Source of the DNA: Shinella sp. CPCC 101442
Lineage (GTDB): Bacteria > Pseudomonadota > Alphaproteobacteria > Rhizobiales > Rhizobiaceae
Assembly (NCBI RefSeq): GCF_024704725.1
Contig: NZ_JALIQS010000011.1
Coordinates: 1 to 64,000, forward strand
Direction of reading: 5' to 3'
Length of the DNA stretch: 64,000 bases
In this document: piece by piece, positions 1 through 9,112 of the stretch
Layout: the number at the start of each line of letters is the position of its first letter
Position numbering within the stretch: the first letter of the stretch is position 1
Position numbers and translations under genes: made by a program
The notes under the pieces: generated by a model
What the model was told of the DNA's origin: nothing
Database searches by the model: none
Seen by the model: the letters and a program-made list of their open reading frames with translations, nothing else

Positions 1-50
1 CCTCTTTCCAGGATGAAAACCTGGCGTCCTAACCGATAGACGAAGGGCGC
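1..50 (-). tRNA. tRNA-Glu (TTC), cut by window edge
   Basis: These bases are identical to the 5' part of the two complete tRNA-Glu genes at 1645-1719 and 1854-1928, including the anticodon loop TTTTCAT that gives anticodon TTC. The T-arm and acceptor 3' strand lie outside the window. It is the first of three near-identical tRNA-Glu genes on the minus strand. Confidence 0.9.
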
Positions 51-422
51 GTGCGGTGGGCGTTTTCTAGTGGGGCGGATGGATTCGTGCAAGTCCTAAA
101 TGCAGGATTTTCTATGTTTTTCCGCTTGGATGCGCGCGTATTTTCTCGCGCAGCAACACGTTGAGAAAAACACGGCCTGAAGCCGTCTCACTAAACTCGA
201 CGAGAGGAAGAGGTTTAGACCGATGGCGAACCAGCACGGCGCGGTGGCCTCGACGGGCGCGAGCGAACGAGCCAAGTGAATTTCATGAAAGAATGGACCA
301 GCAAACAGCAACGCGATGTCTTTGAGTAATGAGCTTTCGTCGTCGAATCTTGAACACACGCTTTGACCGCCGTGCACGTATATGCGCGGCGGCATTCGCT
401 GTGGAATCGCTATGAAGGCTAT
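51..422. other. Gap without a supported gene
   Basis: The first bases after the tRNA repeat the flank seen next to the other two tRNA-Glu copies (gtgcggtgggcgt, then tctag or tatag). Because the tRNAs are on the minus strand, this is their upstream, probably promoter-bearing, flank. A 99-residue open frame lies here on the minus strand, but its composition and the lack of a recognisable domain do not support a gene. Confidence 0.4.
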
Positions 423-1244
423 CTATGCCGCCGAATTCGCTGCGCGTTCAGCGGCCCTCTCATAGAGACGTTGCGCAGGTACGCGCGTTGGAGCAAATCG
501 CGGTAGAACCAAACGGATCAACGCCTTCAGGTGCTCACGTCCGCCGTAGGCGACGGTTGGTGCGAACGGGGTCATGGCCGGGTGCGGATCGTTCGGATAA
601 AGGCGGGAGTATTCGGCGAAATTCGCGAATATCTCGTGATTGTCATCCTTGAGCAGCAGCGATTCGGCTGCGGCGCCTTCGGCAAAAATGCTCTCGTGAG
701 CCTCGAAGGCGATATGGAAGTAGTCGAGCGTTTTGACATCTTCCGGCACCGCCTGGGTGATCGAGGTTCCGTTGATGAGATCGGCCGCCTGGATCAGGAC
801 GCCATCGATATACAGCGCATGACCCCGTGACACATAGAGATCCCGATGCGGCGTTTTTTCGTCAAGGGCATGGCGGGCGATGCGAACCGGCATCGCGGTT
901 TTGCTCCAGTGACGGGTTCCGCGCCGGAAGGTGTGGTATCCGATCCATTTGATGGGCTTGGCCTCGCCACTCACCGTTTCGACCAGATCGCCGATGCGAA
1001 GGTTTTCTATGCATACTTCGCCGGCAACCGTGCGAATCAAAGTTCCGGCCAGGAAGCACATACCGCCATTGCCTCCTCCGTCTCCCTTCCACCACTTCCG
1101 CCCTAGCGCCTGGGCAGACGAGGGAAGCAACGTGGCCGCCAGGGTACTCATGGCTGCAAGACGGGCACCTGTGGCTGCGGACAGACCCAGAAAGTGGCGT
1201 CTTGCTCGATTGAACCGCATGTCAGTCTTTGGATCTAACGACAT
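423..1244 (-). CDS. Secreted Hint-domain (Hedgehog/intein) protein
   Basis: This 273-residue protein starts with a Tat-like signal (RRHFLGLSAATG, residues about 15-26, with a hydrophobic stretch ending in an AQA-type cleavage site). A Hint domain follows from about residue 62, with CFLAGTLIRT at its start, then GDLVETVSGEAKPIKWIG and a conserved histidine block (SRGHALYIDG). Hint_2 proteins of this kind are common in alphaproteobacteria and are thought to self-process at the cysteine; the biological role is not established. It lies between two tRNA-Glu genes, an unusual place for a coding gene, which suggests local duplication or insertion. Domain assignment is confident, function is not. Confidence 0.8.
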   Translation of the reverse strand: MSLDPKTDMRFNRARRHFLGLSAATGARLAAMSTLAATLLPSSAQALGRKWWKGDGGGNGGMCFLAGTLIRTVAGEVCIENLRIGDLVETVSGEAKPIKWIGYHTFRRGTRHWSKTAMPVRIARHALDEKTPHRDLYVSRGHALYIDGVLIQAADLINGTSITQAVPEDVKTLDYFHIAFEAHESIFAEGAAAESLLLKDDNHEIFANFAEYSRLYPNDPHPAMTPFAPTVAYGGREHLKALIRLVLPRFAPTRVPAQRLYERAAERAANSAA

Positions 1245-1644
1245 GGCCGCCTCCTGTGCCGTGAGCTCTTATATGTGCAGCTCAAATAGACCGCAGTTTG
1301 CGCGAACTGGCGATTGAGAAGAATTGAGAGTTGCTCCAATTGTCCCACGCGAAATCTGAGGTGCAGGGTCATCTGAAAGGGGAGAGACACATGTTATTTG
1401 ATGGAAGAGCCTAGGGCAGATGGCGTAAGCCTCGCCGTTTCTAGCACCAAAGATGTAGGCGTTCATCACTGGCTAGCAGGTGCGGAGCAGCACCCGAGTG
1501 GCGCATGTCCTTGAGGGACAGATCGCACGACATCGCGCCCGAGAGATTTTATGGATTGGGGGGAAAAGTTGCAAACACGGCGTAGCGCTTACCGTGCGGA
1601 TTTCGGCACATCGTGCTCAATGCACTGATTTTGCTGAGGAGAAG
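1245..1644. other. Gap without a supported gene
   Basis: Four hundred bases between the Hint gene start and the second tRNA-Glu. It should hold the Hint gene promoter. Short open frames on both strands lack a domain or a good ribosome binding site. No repeat or hairpin was identified with confidence. Confidence 0.4.
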
Positions 1645-1719
1645 TGGCACGCCCTAGGGGAGTCGAACCCCTCTTTCCAGGATGAAAACCTGGCGTCCTA
1701 ACCGATAGACGAAGGGCGC
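1645..1719 (-). tRNA. tRNA-Glu (TTC)
   Basis: Read on the minus strand this is a full cloverleaf: acceptor GCGCCCT pairs with AGGGCGT, anticodon stem CCAGG/CCTGG closes loop TTTTCAT (anticodon TTC), T-loop TTCGACT, and an encoded CCA ends it. It is identical to the copy at 1854-1928. Confidence 0.97.
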
Positions 1720-1853
1720 GTGCGGTGGGCGTCTTCTAGTCGGGACCGGAGAGATGCGCAAGACGAAAAATCGCATTCGATGCAACTTTTTCAACGGCGG
1801 AAACGCGGTGGTTTTCCGTTCGGAGATACAACGATTTCAGGGGGAGGGAACCG

Positions 1854-1928
1854 TGGCACGCCCTAGGGGAGTCGAACCCCTCTTTCCAGGATGAAAACCT
1901 GGCGTCCTAACCGATAGACGAAGGGCGC
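1854..1928 (-). tRNA. tRNA-Glu (TTC)
   Basis: Second complete copy, same sequence and anticodon TTC, encoded CCA. The spacing to the copy at 1645 is 134 bp, and the upstream flanks of all copies are similar, as expected from tandem duplication. Confidence 0.97.
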
Positions 1929-2069
1929 GTGCGGTGGGCGTCTTATAGAAGGGCGTTTTGCCTTCCGCAAGCGGGAAAAAGCGCTTGTGACAAAAAAATG
2001 AAAAGCCGCCTTCGCACGGCTTCACCAGACCGGAAAACCACTCGTTTCCAAGAGCTTGCGCTCAATGGG

Positions 2070-3410
2070 TCATTTCCGCCTGCGGCAGCGCCAGTTCCAG
2101 TCGCGTTCCGGGCCGACATCGATATGAACGGATTCGGTATGGCAATAGGTGCCGACGCCGCCACGGTCCGGCATGCTGCGCAGATACTCCGCCAATTCCC
2201 ATTTCGTGACGCCCGCGATCTGAATGTCTGCCGCTTCGCAGCGCGTGTGCAGCGACTGCTTTGCGCGGTTGGCCTTCACGTCGCGCAGGCCCGACGTGAC
2301 GATGATCGGCTTGTCATAGTGCGACTCGATTGTCTTCAGCACCTGCAGCAGTTCCGGCTTGAAACAGCCCGTCTTCACCTTCTCGGTCTGCAGCCAGAGC
2401 CCGTTCGGTGCCAGGCGCGCGAGACCGGCCAGCGAGGCGACCTCCTTGAACTGGGGAGAATCGTCCTCGACCTCGTCGGCCTCGGAATGATGCGTCGAAA
2501 ACATCGAGCTTGCGGTGGAAACGCCGGGCAGGGTGCCGAGCGAGGCCTTCTGCGTCGTGCCGGCGGTATCACGATTGAGAACCCGGCGCGGTTTTTCGGA
2601 GAAGCGTTCACCATCGAACTGCGTCTTGGCATCGCGCTTGCCGCTGAACAACGAGGCGAGCGTCAGGGTCTTGCGCGGCTGGGTCTTGGTCTGGGTTTCG
2701 CCAAGCGTTGCCTGGGCGATGGTTTCCGGCTCGGCGATGGCCGCACCGGCTTGCGCTTCCCCGGCAAGGGCAATGTCCGCCGCGTTGCCGGTTGCCGCCT
2801 CGTCGACGAGCGCCATGCGTGCTGTCTTGGGGATCGGCACCGTGTCCGGCAGCACGACGGACTGCTCGTCGCCGAGCGTTTCAAGCGGCTGTTGCTGCTG
2901 TGCGGACGAATCAACCGGCGGCATGTCCTCGACGGGCAGGCGGCCCGACTGGTCGGTGGCCTGTGCGCCACCGGCATAGAGACTGTTGACGGCGGCATTG
3001 GTGCCGCCCGTCGTGGAGTAAGCGTTGCTTGTGTCGACTGCCTGCGTTCCATTGCCATAGATGCTCGAGCGGCCGGCATTCAGCGTGGTCGACTGCATGA
3101 CAAGTCCCGCCCTGTCGCCGTCCGTCCCGCCCTGCTGGGCGTCCATGGCGCCAGCATTGCCGGCATTCGCGGTCGTATAGGTGTCTTGCGACGTGCCGTT
3201 TGCGGCCGAGGCTTTCGTGACCGGCGTCGTGGTCTCGTCCGTGCCGGCATCCGCGACGGTTTCGTCGCTTTCCTGCGCAGGCTTCATATCCGCACGCATA
3301 TCGTTGGAGACTGCGGAAACGCAGCCCGAGAGCGTGGCAACCGAAACGGCCAGCAGCAATCCATACCGCAGCGTCTTCAGGCCGAGCCACTTTCCTTGCA
3401 TGTCCTGCAA
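2070..3410 (-). CDS. YcbK-type M15 peptidase lipoprotein
   Basis: The 446-residue protein begins with a lipoprotein signal: hydrophobic segment, then LSGC around residue 30, predicting lipid attachment and a periplasmic location. A long low-complexity Ser/Thr/Ala/Gln linker fills residues about 35-330. The C-terminal 110 residues form a Peptidase_M15_3 (YcbK/DUF882) domain with zinc-ligand motifs SLHTRCEAADI and SVHIDVG. Family members are peptidoglycan-trimming or binding proteins related to D-Ala-D-Ala carboxypeptidases. A second in-frame ATG three codons in (MQGKWLG) could be the true start. The domain is clear; the substrate is inferred. Confidence 0.85.
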   Translation of the reverse strand: MQDMQGKWLGLKTLRYGLLLAVSVATLSGCVSAVSNDMRADMKPAQESDETVADAGTDETTTPVTKASAANGTSQDTYTTANAGNAGAMDAQQGGTDGDRAGLVMQSTTLNAGRSSIYGNGTQAVDTSNAYSTTGGTNAAVNSLYAGGAQATDQSGRLPVEDMPPVDSSAQQQQPLETLGDEQSVVLPDTVPIPKTARMALVDEAATGNAADIALAGEAQAGAAIAEPETIAQATLGETQTKTQPRKTLTLASLFSGKRDAKTQFDGERFSEKPRRVLNRDTAGTTQKASLGTLPGVSTASSMFSTHHSEADEVEDDSPQFKEVASLAGLARLAPNGLWLQTEKVKTGCFKPELLQVLKTIESHYDKPIIVTSGLRDVKANRAKQSLHTRCEAADIQIAGVTKWELAEYLRSMPDRGGVGTYCHTESVHIDVGPERDWNWRCRRRK

Positions 3411-3746
3411 AGGCTTTCCCCCGCTTTCGACGTTTGGGCCCTCGGTCTTGCCGCCGATCGGGCCATTTCTTCAAACAGTCGCAACCGCAAGACAAAGCCC
3501 TTGGACGTGCCGGGGCCGAACTGCGGTTGCCGCGATGTTATCGTTTCGGCTCCTTGTGTAAAGGCCGAAGCGAACGAAGCCGTGAAACGCAGAACGGGAA
3601 GCATCCGGCTCAAAACGGCCAGAACGCCCCCTCACGCTGGCGATTGACCGGAAAGGCAAGAAATTCCCGGTCAAATACGGCGAAACGATGGTTCGTAGGG
3701 TAGAACATAAGGTGCAAGCTTTGCCCGGGGCTTGCGTCGAGGGGAG
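3411..3746. other. Gap without a supported gene
   Basis: This stretch lies between the end of gloA and the start of the YcbK-type gene, both on the minus strand. It probably holds the promoter of the peptidase gene. No RNA, repeat or convincing small gene was seen. Confidence 0.4.
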
Positions 3747-4187
3747 TTACCAGGCGCCGGTATTGCCCATGGAGGTCCAAGGCTCGGCCGGCGGCAGGTT
3801 GTCGCCCTTCTGGAGGATTTCGATGGAGATGCCATCGGGCGAGCGCACGAAAGCCATGTGGCCGTCGCGCGGCGGGCGATTGATCGTCACGCCATTGTCC
3901 ATAAGCTTCTGGCAAAGAGCATAGATATCGTCGACTTCATAAGCGAGGTGGCCGAAATTCCGGCCGCCGGCATAGTCCTCGGTATCCCAGTTATAGGTGA
4001 GCTCCAGGCAGGGAGCCGCGTTTTCACGCGCCGTCGCGACATCTTCGGCGGCCGCGAGGAAAATCAGTGTGAATCGGCCTTTTTCGTTCTCATAACGACG
4101 CACTTCCTCGAGCCCGAAAAGCGTCGAGTAGAAATGCAGCGACTTGTCGACGTCTTTGACGCGGACCATCGTGTGGAGATAACGCAT
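3747..4187 (-). CDS. gloA: Lactoylglutathione lyase (glyoxalase I)
   Basis: This 146-residue glyoxalase/VOC-fold protein isomerises the methylglyoxal-glutathione hemithioacetal to S-lactoylglutathione in the cytoplasm. It starts MRYLHTMVRVKDVDKSL with the first metal histidine at residue 5, continues with LELTYNWD and FGHLAYEVDD, and ends its second half with SIEILQ; length matches bacterial GloA. The start at 4187 is chosen because it fits the family N-terminus and has GAGGAT just upstream, although the frame is open further back. Confidence 0.93.
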   Translation of the reverse strand: MRYLHTMVRVKDVDKSLHFYSTLFGLEEVRRYENEKGRFTLIFLAAAEDVATARENAAPCLELTYNWDTEDYAGGRNFGHLAYEVDDIYALCQKLMDNGVTINRPPRDGHMAFVRSPDGISIEILQKGDNLPPAEPWTSMGNTGAW

Positions 4188-4382
4188 TGGAATATCCTCG
4201 AAATGTGGAATCGCTGGAAAGATGAGGTTTTTGTCAGCTTGAGGCAAGCCTTGCGGCCTACCAATGGAGCCAGCAAAACTTTCAAAGGGGCTTGCGCATC
4301 CGCATCGGGACAATGTTATTCTGATCCTCAAGAATCAGTTAACCGTAACTCATGTGACGCGTAATCGAGGGGCTGGTAGGTC

Positions 4383-4961
4383 ATGGTGGACAGGGTGTCT
4401 TCAAAGGAAATCACGGAGCGTGATGACCAGAGCAATGACGCTGTCGATCTGATCGAGATCACCGGCGTCATCAAGTGGTTCGACGTCGCCAAGGGGTTCG
4501 GCTTCATCGTTCCGGACAATGGCATGCAGGATGTGCTGGTGCACGTCACCTGCCTGCGCCGCGACGGCTACCAGACGGTTCTGGAGGGAACGCGCGTCGT
4601 CGCGATCATCCAGAAGCGTGACCGCGGCTATCAGGCCTTCCGCATTCTTTCCATGGACCAGTCGACAGCCGTGCATCCTTCGCAGATGCCGCCGGTGAAG
4701 ACGCATGTGCAGGTGACGCCCTCCAGCGGGCTGGAGCGGGTCCTCGTCAAGTGGTTCAACCGCACCAAGGGCTTCGGCTTCCTGACGCGCGGCGAGGGCA
4801 CCGAAGACATCTTCATCCATATGGAAACGTTGCGCCGTTTCGGCCTGACGGAGCTTCGCCCGGGGCAGGTTGTGCTGGTACGCTTCGGCGATGGGGACAA
4901 GGGCCTCATGGCCGCCGAAATCCACCCCGACATGCCGCTGCCCGGCAACAGAGCGCACTGA
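4383..4961 (+). CDS. Cold-shock protein with two CSD domains
   Basis: This 192-residue protein carries two cold-shock domains. The first (about residues 25-90) has IKWFDVAKGFGFIVP and a degenerate RNP2 (DVLVHVT); the second (about 120-185) has VKWFNRTKGFGFL and DIFIHMETL. Such tandem-CSD proteins are typical of Rhizobiales and bind single-stranded RNA or DNA, presumably acting as RNA chaperones. Its stop codon overlaps the next gene's start by one base, so the two are probably one operon. Confidence 0.93.
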   Translation: MVDRVSSKEITERDDQSNDAVDLIEITGVIKWFDVAKGFGFIVPDNGMQDVLVHVTCLRRDGYQTVLEGTRVVAIIQKRDRGYQAFRILSMDQSTAVHPSQMPPVKTHVQVTPSSGLERVLVKWFNRTKGFGFLTRGEGTEDIFIHMETLRRFGLTELRPGQVVLVRFGDGDKGLMAAEIHPDMPLPGNRAH

Positions 4962-5458
4962 TGCGGCTTTTCGCGCGGGATTTCGGTATCGCGCGCCTGG
5001 CAGGAGCCTTTCTGGCGCTTTTTCTATGTTTGTCTGGCAGCGCCCTTGCGGATGAAAAATTCGACACGCAGCCGCTGACCATCGTCACCAAGGGCGGCAA
5101 GAGCCATGCCTTCACGGTGGAGCTTGCCGTGACGCCGCGCCAGCGCGAGCAGGGCCTGATGAACCGTCGGGCGATGGCCGACGACAAGGGCATGCTTTTC
5201 GCTTTCGGCGAGACGCGACAGGTCTTCATGTGGATGAAGAACACCTATATTCCTCTCGACATGCTGTTCATCGCCAAGGACGGCAAGGTGCGCGCGATCA
5301 AGGAGAGCGCCGAGCCGCTTTCCGAGGCGATCATCGATTCGCAAGGGCCGGTCGACTATGTGCTTGAGCTGAACGGCGGCACGGTGAAGCGCCTCGGCAT
5401 CCGTGCGGGCAACCGCGTGCAGAACGAATTGATGGATAAGCTGCGCAAGGCGCAGTAA
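4961..5458 (+). CDS. Secreted DUF192 protein
   Basis: The 165-residue product has an N-terminal signal peptide (hydrophobic core, then GSALADE) and a DUF192 domain with the hallmarks ELAVTPRQREQGLMNR, GMLFAFGE and MWMKNTYIPLDMLFI. Family function is unknown; the proteins are small, exported and widespread in alphaproteobacteria. The start is the ATG at 4961, which overlaps the cold-shock gene's stop (TGATG), indicating translational coupling. The frame is open upstream inside the cold-shock gene, but that extension has no family counterpart. Confidence 0.88.
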   Translation: MRLFARDFGIARLAGAFLALFLCLSGSALADEKFDTQPLTIVTKGGKSHAFTVELAVTPRQREQGLMNRRAMADDKGMLFAFGETRQVFMWMKNTYIPLDMLFIAKDGKVRAIKESAEPLSEAIIDSQGPVDYVLELNGGTVKRLGIRAGNRVQNELMDKLRKAQ

Positions 5459-5550
5459 CGCGATCAAAACCTTTCAAAGGTCAGGGAAAACCTGCCATTT
5501 GCTGTTGCGGCGACGGGCGGATGCGTGTATCTCCCCATCGCCGGGACGGA

Positions 5551-5627
<77 letters not shown>

Positions 5628-5630
<3 letters not shown>

Positions 5631-6145
5631 AACCACTTGAAAAGGTTCGATAAAACGGCAAGACACAGTCGCTTCCCAAAATTACCGCCACCGAAACCGC
5701 CACCGATACGGTTTGCGCCACCTCGGAATCGGTGGCGCTCGACGGTTGCGCTACGGTCACGTATCCGGGACATTGCCGAGATGACCGACGAAGAGCGCCA
5801 GATCAGAGCCACGGAAGCCCGCGAGCGATTCAAGACAGCGACGTCCGTGATCGCGGCCGAGGGCCGTTTTCCTGAAGCCACGGTATGACCGAGATCGAGC
5901 TTCTGGAATACGCGACGCGGCTCCAGAAGGACGCCCGGAAAAAGTAGCTGGCGCTCTATCCAGCTGAGCTACATCAGCGCGTTGGGCGGCTCGAGAGGAT
6001 CGTCAAACCGCCGACATACATCAGCGGGTAATCCCGGTTCCAGGTAGTGCGCGACTACCGAGGCCACCATGCACGAGCCGCCTCTGGCCCCGCCCGCAGG
6101 CGGATAGACGTTAGGGCCGAAGCCCGCTGCGACCGCAGCCGCTCT
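5628..6145. other. Island left end without a supported gene
   Basis: This stretch just inside the left boundary has no convincing gene. Two very short overlapping frames (35 codons from 5781 and about 20 codons from 5885) are possible but unsupported. At 5944-5973 the minus strand carries a perfect tRNA D-arm (GTAGCTCAGCTGGATAGAGC) without a matching anticodon or T-arm, so it looks like a tRNA relic, perhaps from an earlier insertion. Confidence 0.4.
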
Positions 6146-6226
6146 GTGATGGCAGGAAGGATTCGAACCGACTACCTGCGGCACATCTGGCCGTTGGCTG
6201 CTCTACCGTTGAGCTACGGCCATCAC
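6146..6226 (-). tRNA. Degenerate tRNA-like gene, possible GAT anticodon
   Basis: On the minus strand the ends pair perfectly (GTGATGGC with GCCATCAC), and a clean D-arm (TAGCTCAACGGTAGAGC) and a T-loop TTCGAAT are present. The T-stem has two mismatches, the 3' end lacks CCA, and the only usable anticodon hairpin (CGGC-CAGATGT-GCCG, anticodon GAT, Ile) leaves four extra bases between the D and anticodon stems. It is either a tRNA pseudogene or an aberrant mobile-element tRNA. Confidence 0.45.
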
Positions 6227-6291
6227 ACGATTATCCTGACAGACAGCGAAGCATCGTGAAATAGCCGGCGGCGAGCTGGCGTGGGGGACAC

Positions 6292-6897
6292 ATGTGGCCG
6301 TTCGGCAAGAAGAAGTCAGCAGCGGCTCCGACGCCGGAACCGAAACCTGCCGACCCGATCCCGACGGCGGCCGACATCAAGCGTCAGGCGGTTCGGGAGG
6401 CGATATCGGCGCTCGGTCTCATCAAAGCCGAGGCCGAAGACACGATTGTCGGGTTCCTAGCCGACGAAATGGAAATCCACCCGCGCCAGACGCTCACCGA
6501 ATACCGAAGAGGCGAGCAGCTCTCGAAAGACGAAAAGAAAGCTATCGGCGTGCGGTCGAACGCATTTCTCTCTCGCCAGGCTTTCCACGATCTGACGGAG
6601 GCAGGCCTCGAATGTCCGCTCAAGGCACATGAGACGGTGCTGCTGCGCGCCACGTTCACGTTCCAGCGATATCAGACAATCCAGTCGACGAAGGCGGCGG
6701 GTCTCGTCGGTGACAAGGTCTTCAAGGGGATGAAATACGACGTCCTGAACATGCACTGCGCCATCTGCGGTCCGATGGATGGGAAGACGATCCCTATCGA
6801 TGAGGCGACGATCTTTCCATTCCCGGGATGCACATGCGACACCGCGAATTGGGGATACCGCGCCGATGTCGATTTCCTGGCTAGATGGAACGACTGA
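6292..6897 (+). CDS. Hypothetical protein with C-terminal Cys cluster
   Basis: The 201-residue product starts MWPFGKKK, has a Pro/Ala-rich linker, and ends in a CAICGPMDGKTIPI ... FPGCTCD segment. A C-x2-C followed by DG and a C-x-C pair resembles the end of phage Mu F-like minor head proteins, but the rest shows no clear match, so this is only a suggestion. It is the first substantial gene from the left end of the island. Confidence 0.6.
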   Translation: MWPFGKKKSAAAPTPEPKPADPIPTAADIKRQAVREAISALGLIKAEAEDTIVGFLADEMEIHPRQTLTEYRRGEQLSKDEKKAIGVRSNAFLSRQAFHDLTEAGLECPLKAHETVLLRATFTFQRYQTIQSTKAAGLVGDKVFKGMKYDVLNMHCAICGPMDGKTIPIDEATIFPFPGCTCDTANWGYRADVDFLARWND

Positions 6898-7002
6898 ATC
6901 ACAGCGAGTATGTGGAAATCTGGGTATAGCGTGGGTTGAGACTCGTGAACAAAAGCGAAACCTGATAAGTAGAGCAATCGTCAACAACCGAGTGATTCGC
7001 CA

Positions 7003-8097
7003 TTGTCGAAGCTTTCTGCGAACTACGTACAGGTTCCTGAAACAGCGAAGATCAACAAACCCATTTTTGATACCTGTCCCAGTGATGAGGTTACTGAAGA
7101 AGTTAAAGCCTTCATCGAAGCCGGACATGATCCGTGGATGTGGCACGGCCACAGCCACACTCCGCCGCCGAAGAGCGGAACCCCCCCGAACTATGTCGGC
7201 CGATTTTACCTTCGCAAAGGACAGGTGGAATCCAAGAACTGGGCTCCGTGCCCTTGCTGTTCTCCAGATCACCGCAAGTTCGGACGTGACGGAGGACTTA
7301 TCGCTTACTTCCCGGACGAGAAAGCAATCAGGCTCATCGGACCAGACTGCTTCGGCTCCCTCAACCAAGAAGGACACGAAAACGCCATTGCTGACCTCAG
7401 GCGACGCGAGAGGGAAAAAAGCGAACTCGAGTATATCCTTCGGTGTGCGGACAAGCTGGGGCAGTGGCGGTCGGCGACAGACGAAATGCTGAAGGTCGCG
7501 AAGCAAGCGGACACATTCTTCCCTGGTATCCAGAACCGCATCGAGGTGTCGTTGCAGGTCAAGCTCTGGCGCAATATCCGGGACGGCATGTTGCGCGTGA
7601 CGGAAAAGTTCAAGACGGTCAAAGTTGGAGCCGACGGAGAGCCGGAAGAGGTGACAGAACGCATTGACACCGTTCTTTTCCAGCTCGAGGGATACAAGGC
7701 GCTGAATCCTGATCGCAAGGCGCTTAGCCCGATCCTTGAGAAGCTCGCGGACGACCTCCGCAAGGTCGGCCATGTCAACGAGTCCATTGTGCAGCAGATG
7801 CCTCCTATGGAGCGCACGGCTGTCGCTAAGGAACTCCGGCGCATCTTGGTGTCAATGCAAAGCGTCCACGATGCGCTGGCGCACGAGCTGCGGTTCCTGG
7901 GTCAGGTGAACGTCAACCGGTTCAGACAGTGGGCAGCAGACGAACGCTCGCCCGTCGAATTCGAGTTCGAGCGCAAAGGCGGCACGATCTCCATCCGCGG
8001 CCACAAGGAGTTCAACGGGCTCCCGATCCCTGAAGAGTTGCGGACGTCACACTTGCCGTCGATTGATGCGCCGACGATAGACGGCCGACGCCACTAG
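7003..8097 (+). CDS. Hypothetical protein with CPCC motif and coiled coil
   Basis: The 364-residue product is not recognised. The N-terminal third has a cysteine/histidine patch (WAPCPCCSPDHRKFG, about residues 80-95) that may bind zinc. The middle is rich in Glu, Lys and Arg and likely helical or coiled coil (RRREREKSELEYILRCADKL). No membrane segment or signal peptide is seen. It runs towards the minus-strand HEPN-like gene, ending 15 bases from that gene's stop. Confidence 0.65.
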   Translation: MSKLSANYVQVPETAKINKPIFDTCPSDEVTEEVKAFIEAGHDPWMWHGHSHTPPPKSGTPPNYVGRFYLRKGQVESKNWAPCPCCSPDHRKFGRDGGLIAYFPDEKAIRLIGPDCFGSLNQEGHENAIADLRRREREKSELEYILRCADKLGQWRSATDEMLKVAKQADTFFPGIQNRIEVSLQVKLWRNIRDGMLRVTEKFKTVKVGADGEPEEVTERIDTVLFQLEGYKALNPDRKALSPILEKLADDLRKVGHVNESIVQQMPPMERTAVAKELRRILVSMQSVHDALAHELRFLGQVNVNRFRQWAADERSPVEFEFERKGGTISIRGHKEFNGLPIPEELRTSHLPSIDAPTIDGRRH

Positions 8098-8112
8098 GCG
8101 TCGGCTACTTTG

Positions 8113-9081
8113 TCAGTCTCTCGCGGCACGCTCGGCTTGGTTGGCGTGATAGCCGCACAGGCCAGGGTGGTCTGGATTATAGTCGTGGATGTTGATGCCT
8201 TCGCCGCAGACGAGGCAGTCTCCTGGAGCTGCGGCGTCGCACGCCACGCACTCGCCTGCATCAACGATGTAAGTGTTCCTGCCGCACTCGTAACAGGAGG
8301 CAAGCGGGGGCTCCCCACCATCGGTCATCGCGATGTAAAAGAGGGCCGCGGCTTCCTCGTCCAATGCCGCCTCCATGCAGTCTCCGCTATCGAATTGATC
8401 GTCACCGCATGAACGGCAGGCGAACTCTATTTCGCATGGCTTGGTATTGTCAGGGTCCTGCTGCCTGATCAGGCCTGATCCGCAACCGGGACAGGCCAGG
8501 TGCTTGATCGGGAACTCCACCTCTGTAGATGGCCACTCCAGCTTAGAGAAGGTCTCTTCGCATTCACGGGCGATCTCTGCCTGAATCTCCGCGTTGTCGA
8601 GTAGAACCTTCCAGCACTCTGTTCGGAACTCATGCTCCGGAACTGTCTGCAACTGGTCGCGCATGATCGTGTTGATAAGTGGCATTGCGTTCGCGAGGAC
8701 CCCTTTTACGGCCGAGGCGGGCGTTGAAAGGTAGTAGTGTTCGATCGTGTTCCTATGTCTGCTCAACTCGTCCAGCTTTGCCCAGTCGAGCGTGAGGCCC
8801 AATAGCTTATAGCGCGACTTAATATCTTGGACCTCAACGGTTTTATTCTTATTCGGCTGCCATTCAATTTTTCCGCTAGGAAGCTTTCTCGGCTCGACCT
8901 TTGTGTAGATTAGGGAGCCGTCGGTATCCATGGAATGACGCCATAACACAGCTTTACAGAGTAGAAGGACGCCTGCGTAGACGTTACGGACGGCGGATAG
9001 CGCACGTCGTTCGTCATTCGACTGGAAGTCTTCGACGCCAATCTCGATTGAGTCGATGGCATTGCGGAGAAGCTTATCCAA
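8113..9081 (-). CDS. HEPN-like protein with C-terminal zinc ribbons
   Basis: The 322-residue product has a helical N-terminal half with SRHRNTIEHYYL; Arg110-x4-His115 matches the R-x4-6-H motif of HEPN ribonucleases. The C-terminal half carries several CxxC pairs (CPGCG, CRSCG, CYECG, CVAC, CLVCG) followed by C-x2-H, which look like stacked zinc ribbons. HEPN domains occur as RNA-cutting toxins in toxin-antitoxin and abortive-infection systems; applying that here is inference. It is the last of three same-strand genes (10016 to 8113) and starts 31 bases after the 9113-9736 gene ends. Confidence 0.7.
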   Translation of the reverse strand: MDKLLRNAIDSIEIGVEDFQSNDERRALSAVRNVYAGVLLLCKAVLWRHSMDTDGSLIYTKVEPRKLPSGKIEWQPNKNKTVEVQDIKSRYKLLGLTLDWAKLDELSRHRNTIEHYYLSTPASAVKGVLANAMPLINTIMRDQLQTVPEHEFRTECWKVLLDNAEIQAEIARECEETFSKLEWPSTEVEFPIKHLACPGCGSGLIRQQDPDNTKPCEIEFACRSCGDDQFDSGDCMEAALDEEAAALFYIAMTDGGEPPLASCYECGRNTYIVDAGECVACDAAAPGDCLVCGEGINIHDYNPDHPGLCGYHANQAERAARD

Positions 9082-9112
9082 AGAGATACCTCAGGGGAGT
9101 TCGGGAAGAAGG

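Noticed and set aside
1929-3647. Long plus-strand open frame (572 codons)
   Set aside because: It is antisense to the YcbK-type lipoprotein gene, has no domain and an arginine/cysteine-rich composition typical of shadow frames in high-GC DNA.
6457-7773. Long minus-strand open frame (438 codons)
   Set aside because: Antisense to two better-supported plus-strand genes (6292-6897 and 7003-8097); no motif, poor composition.
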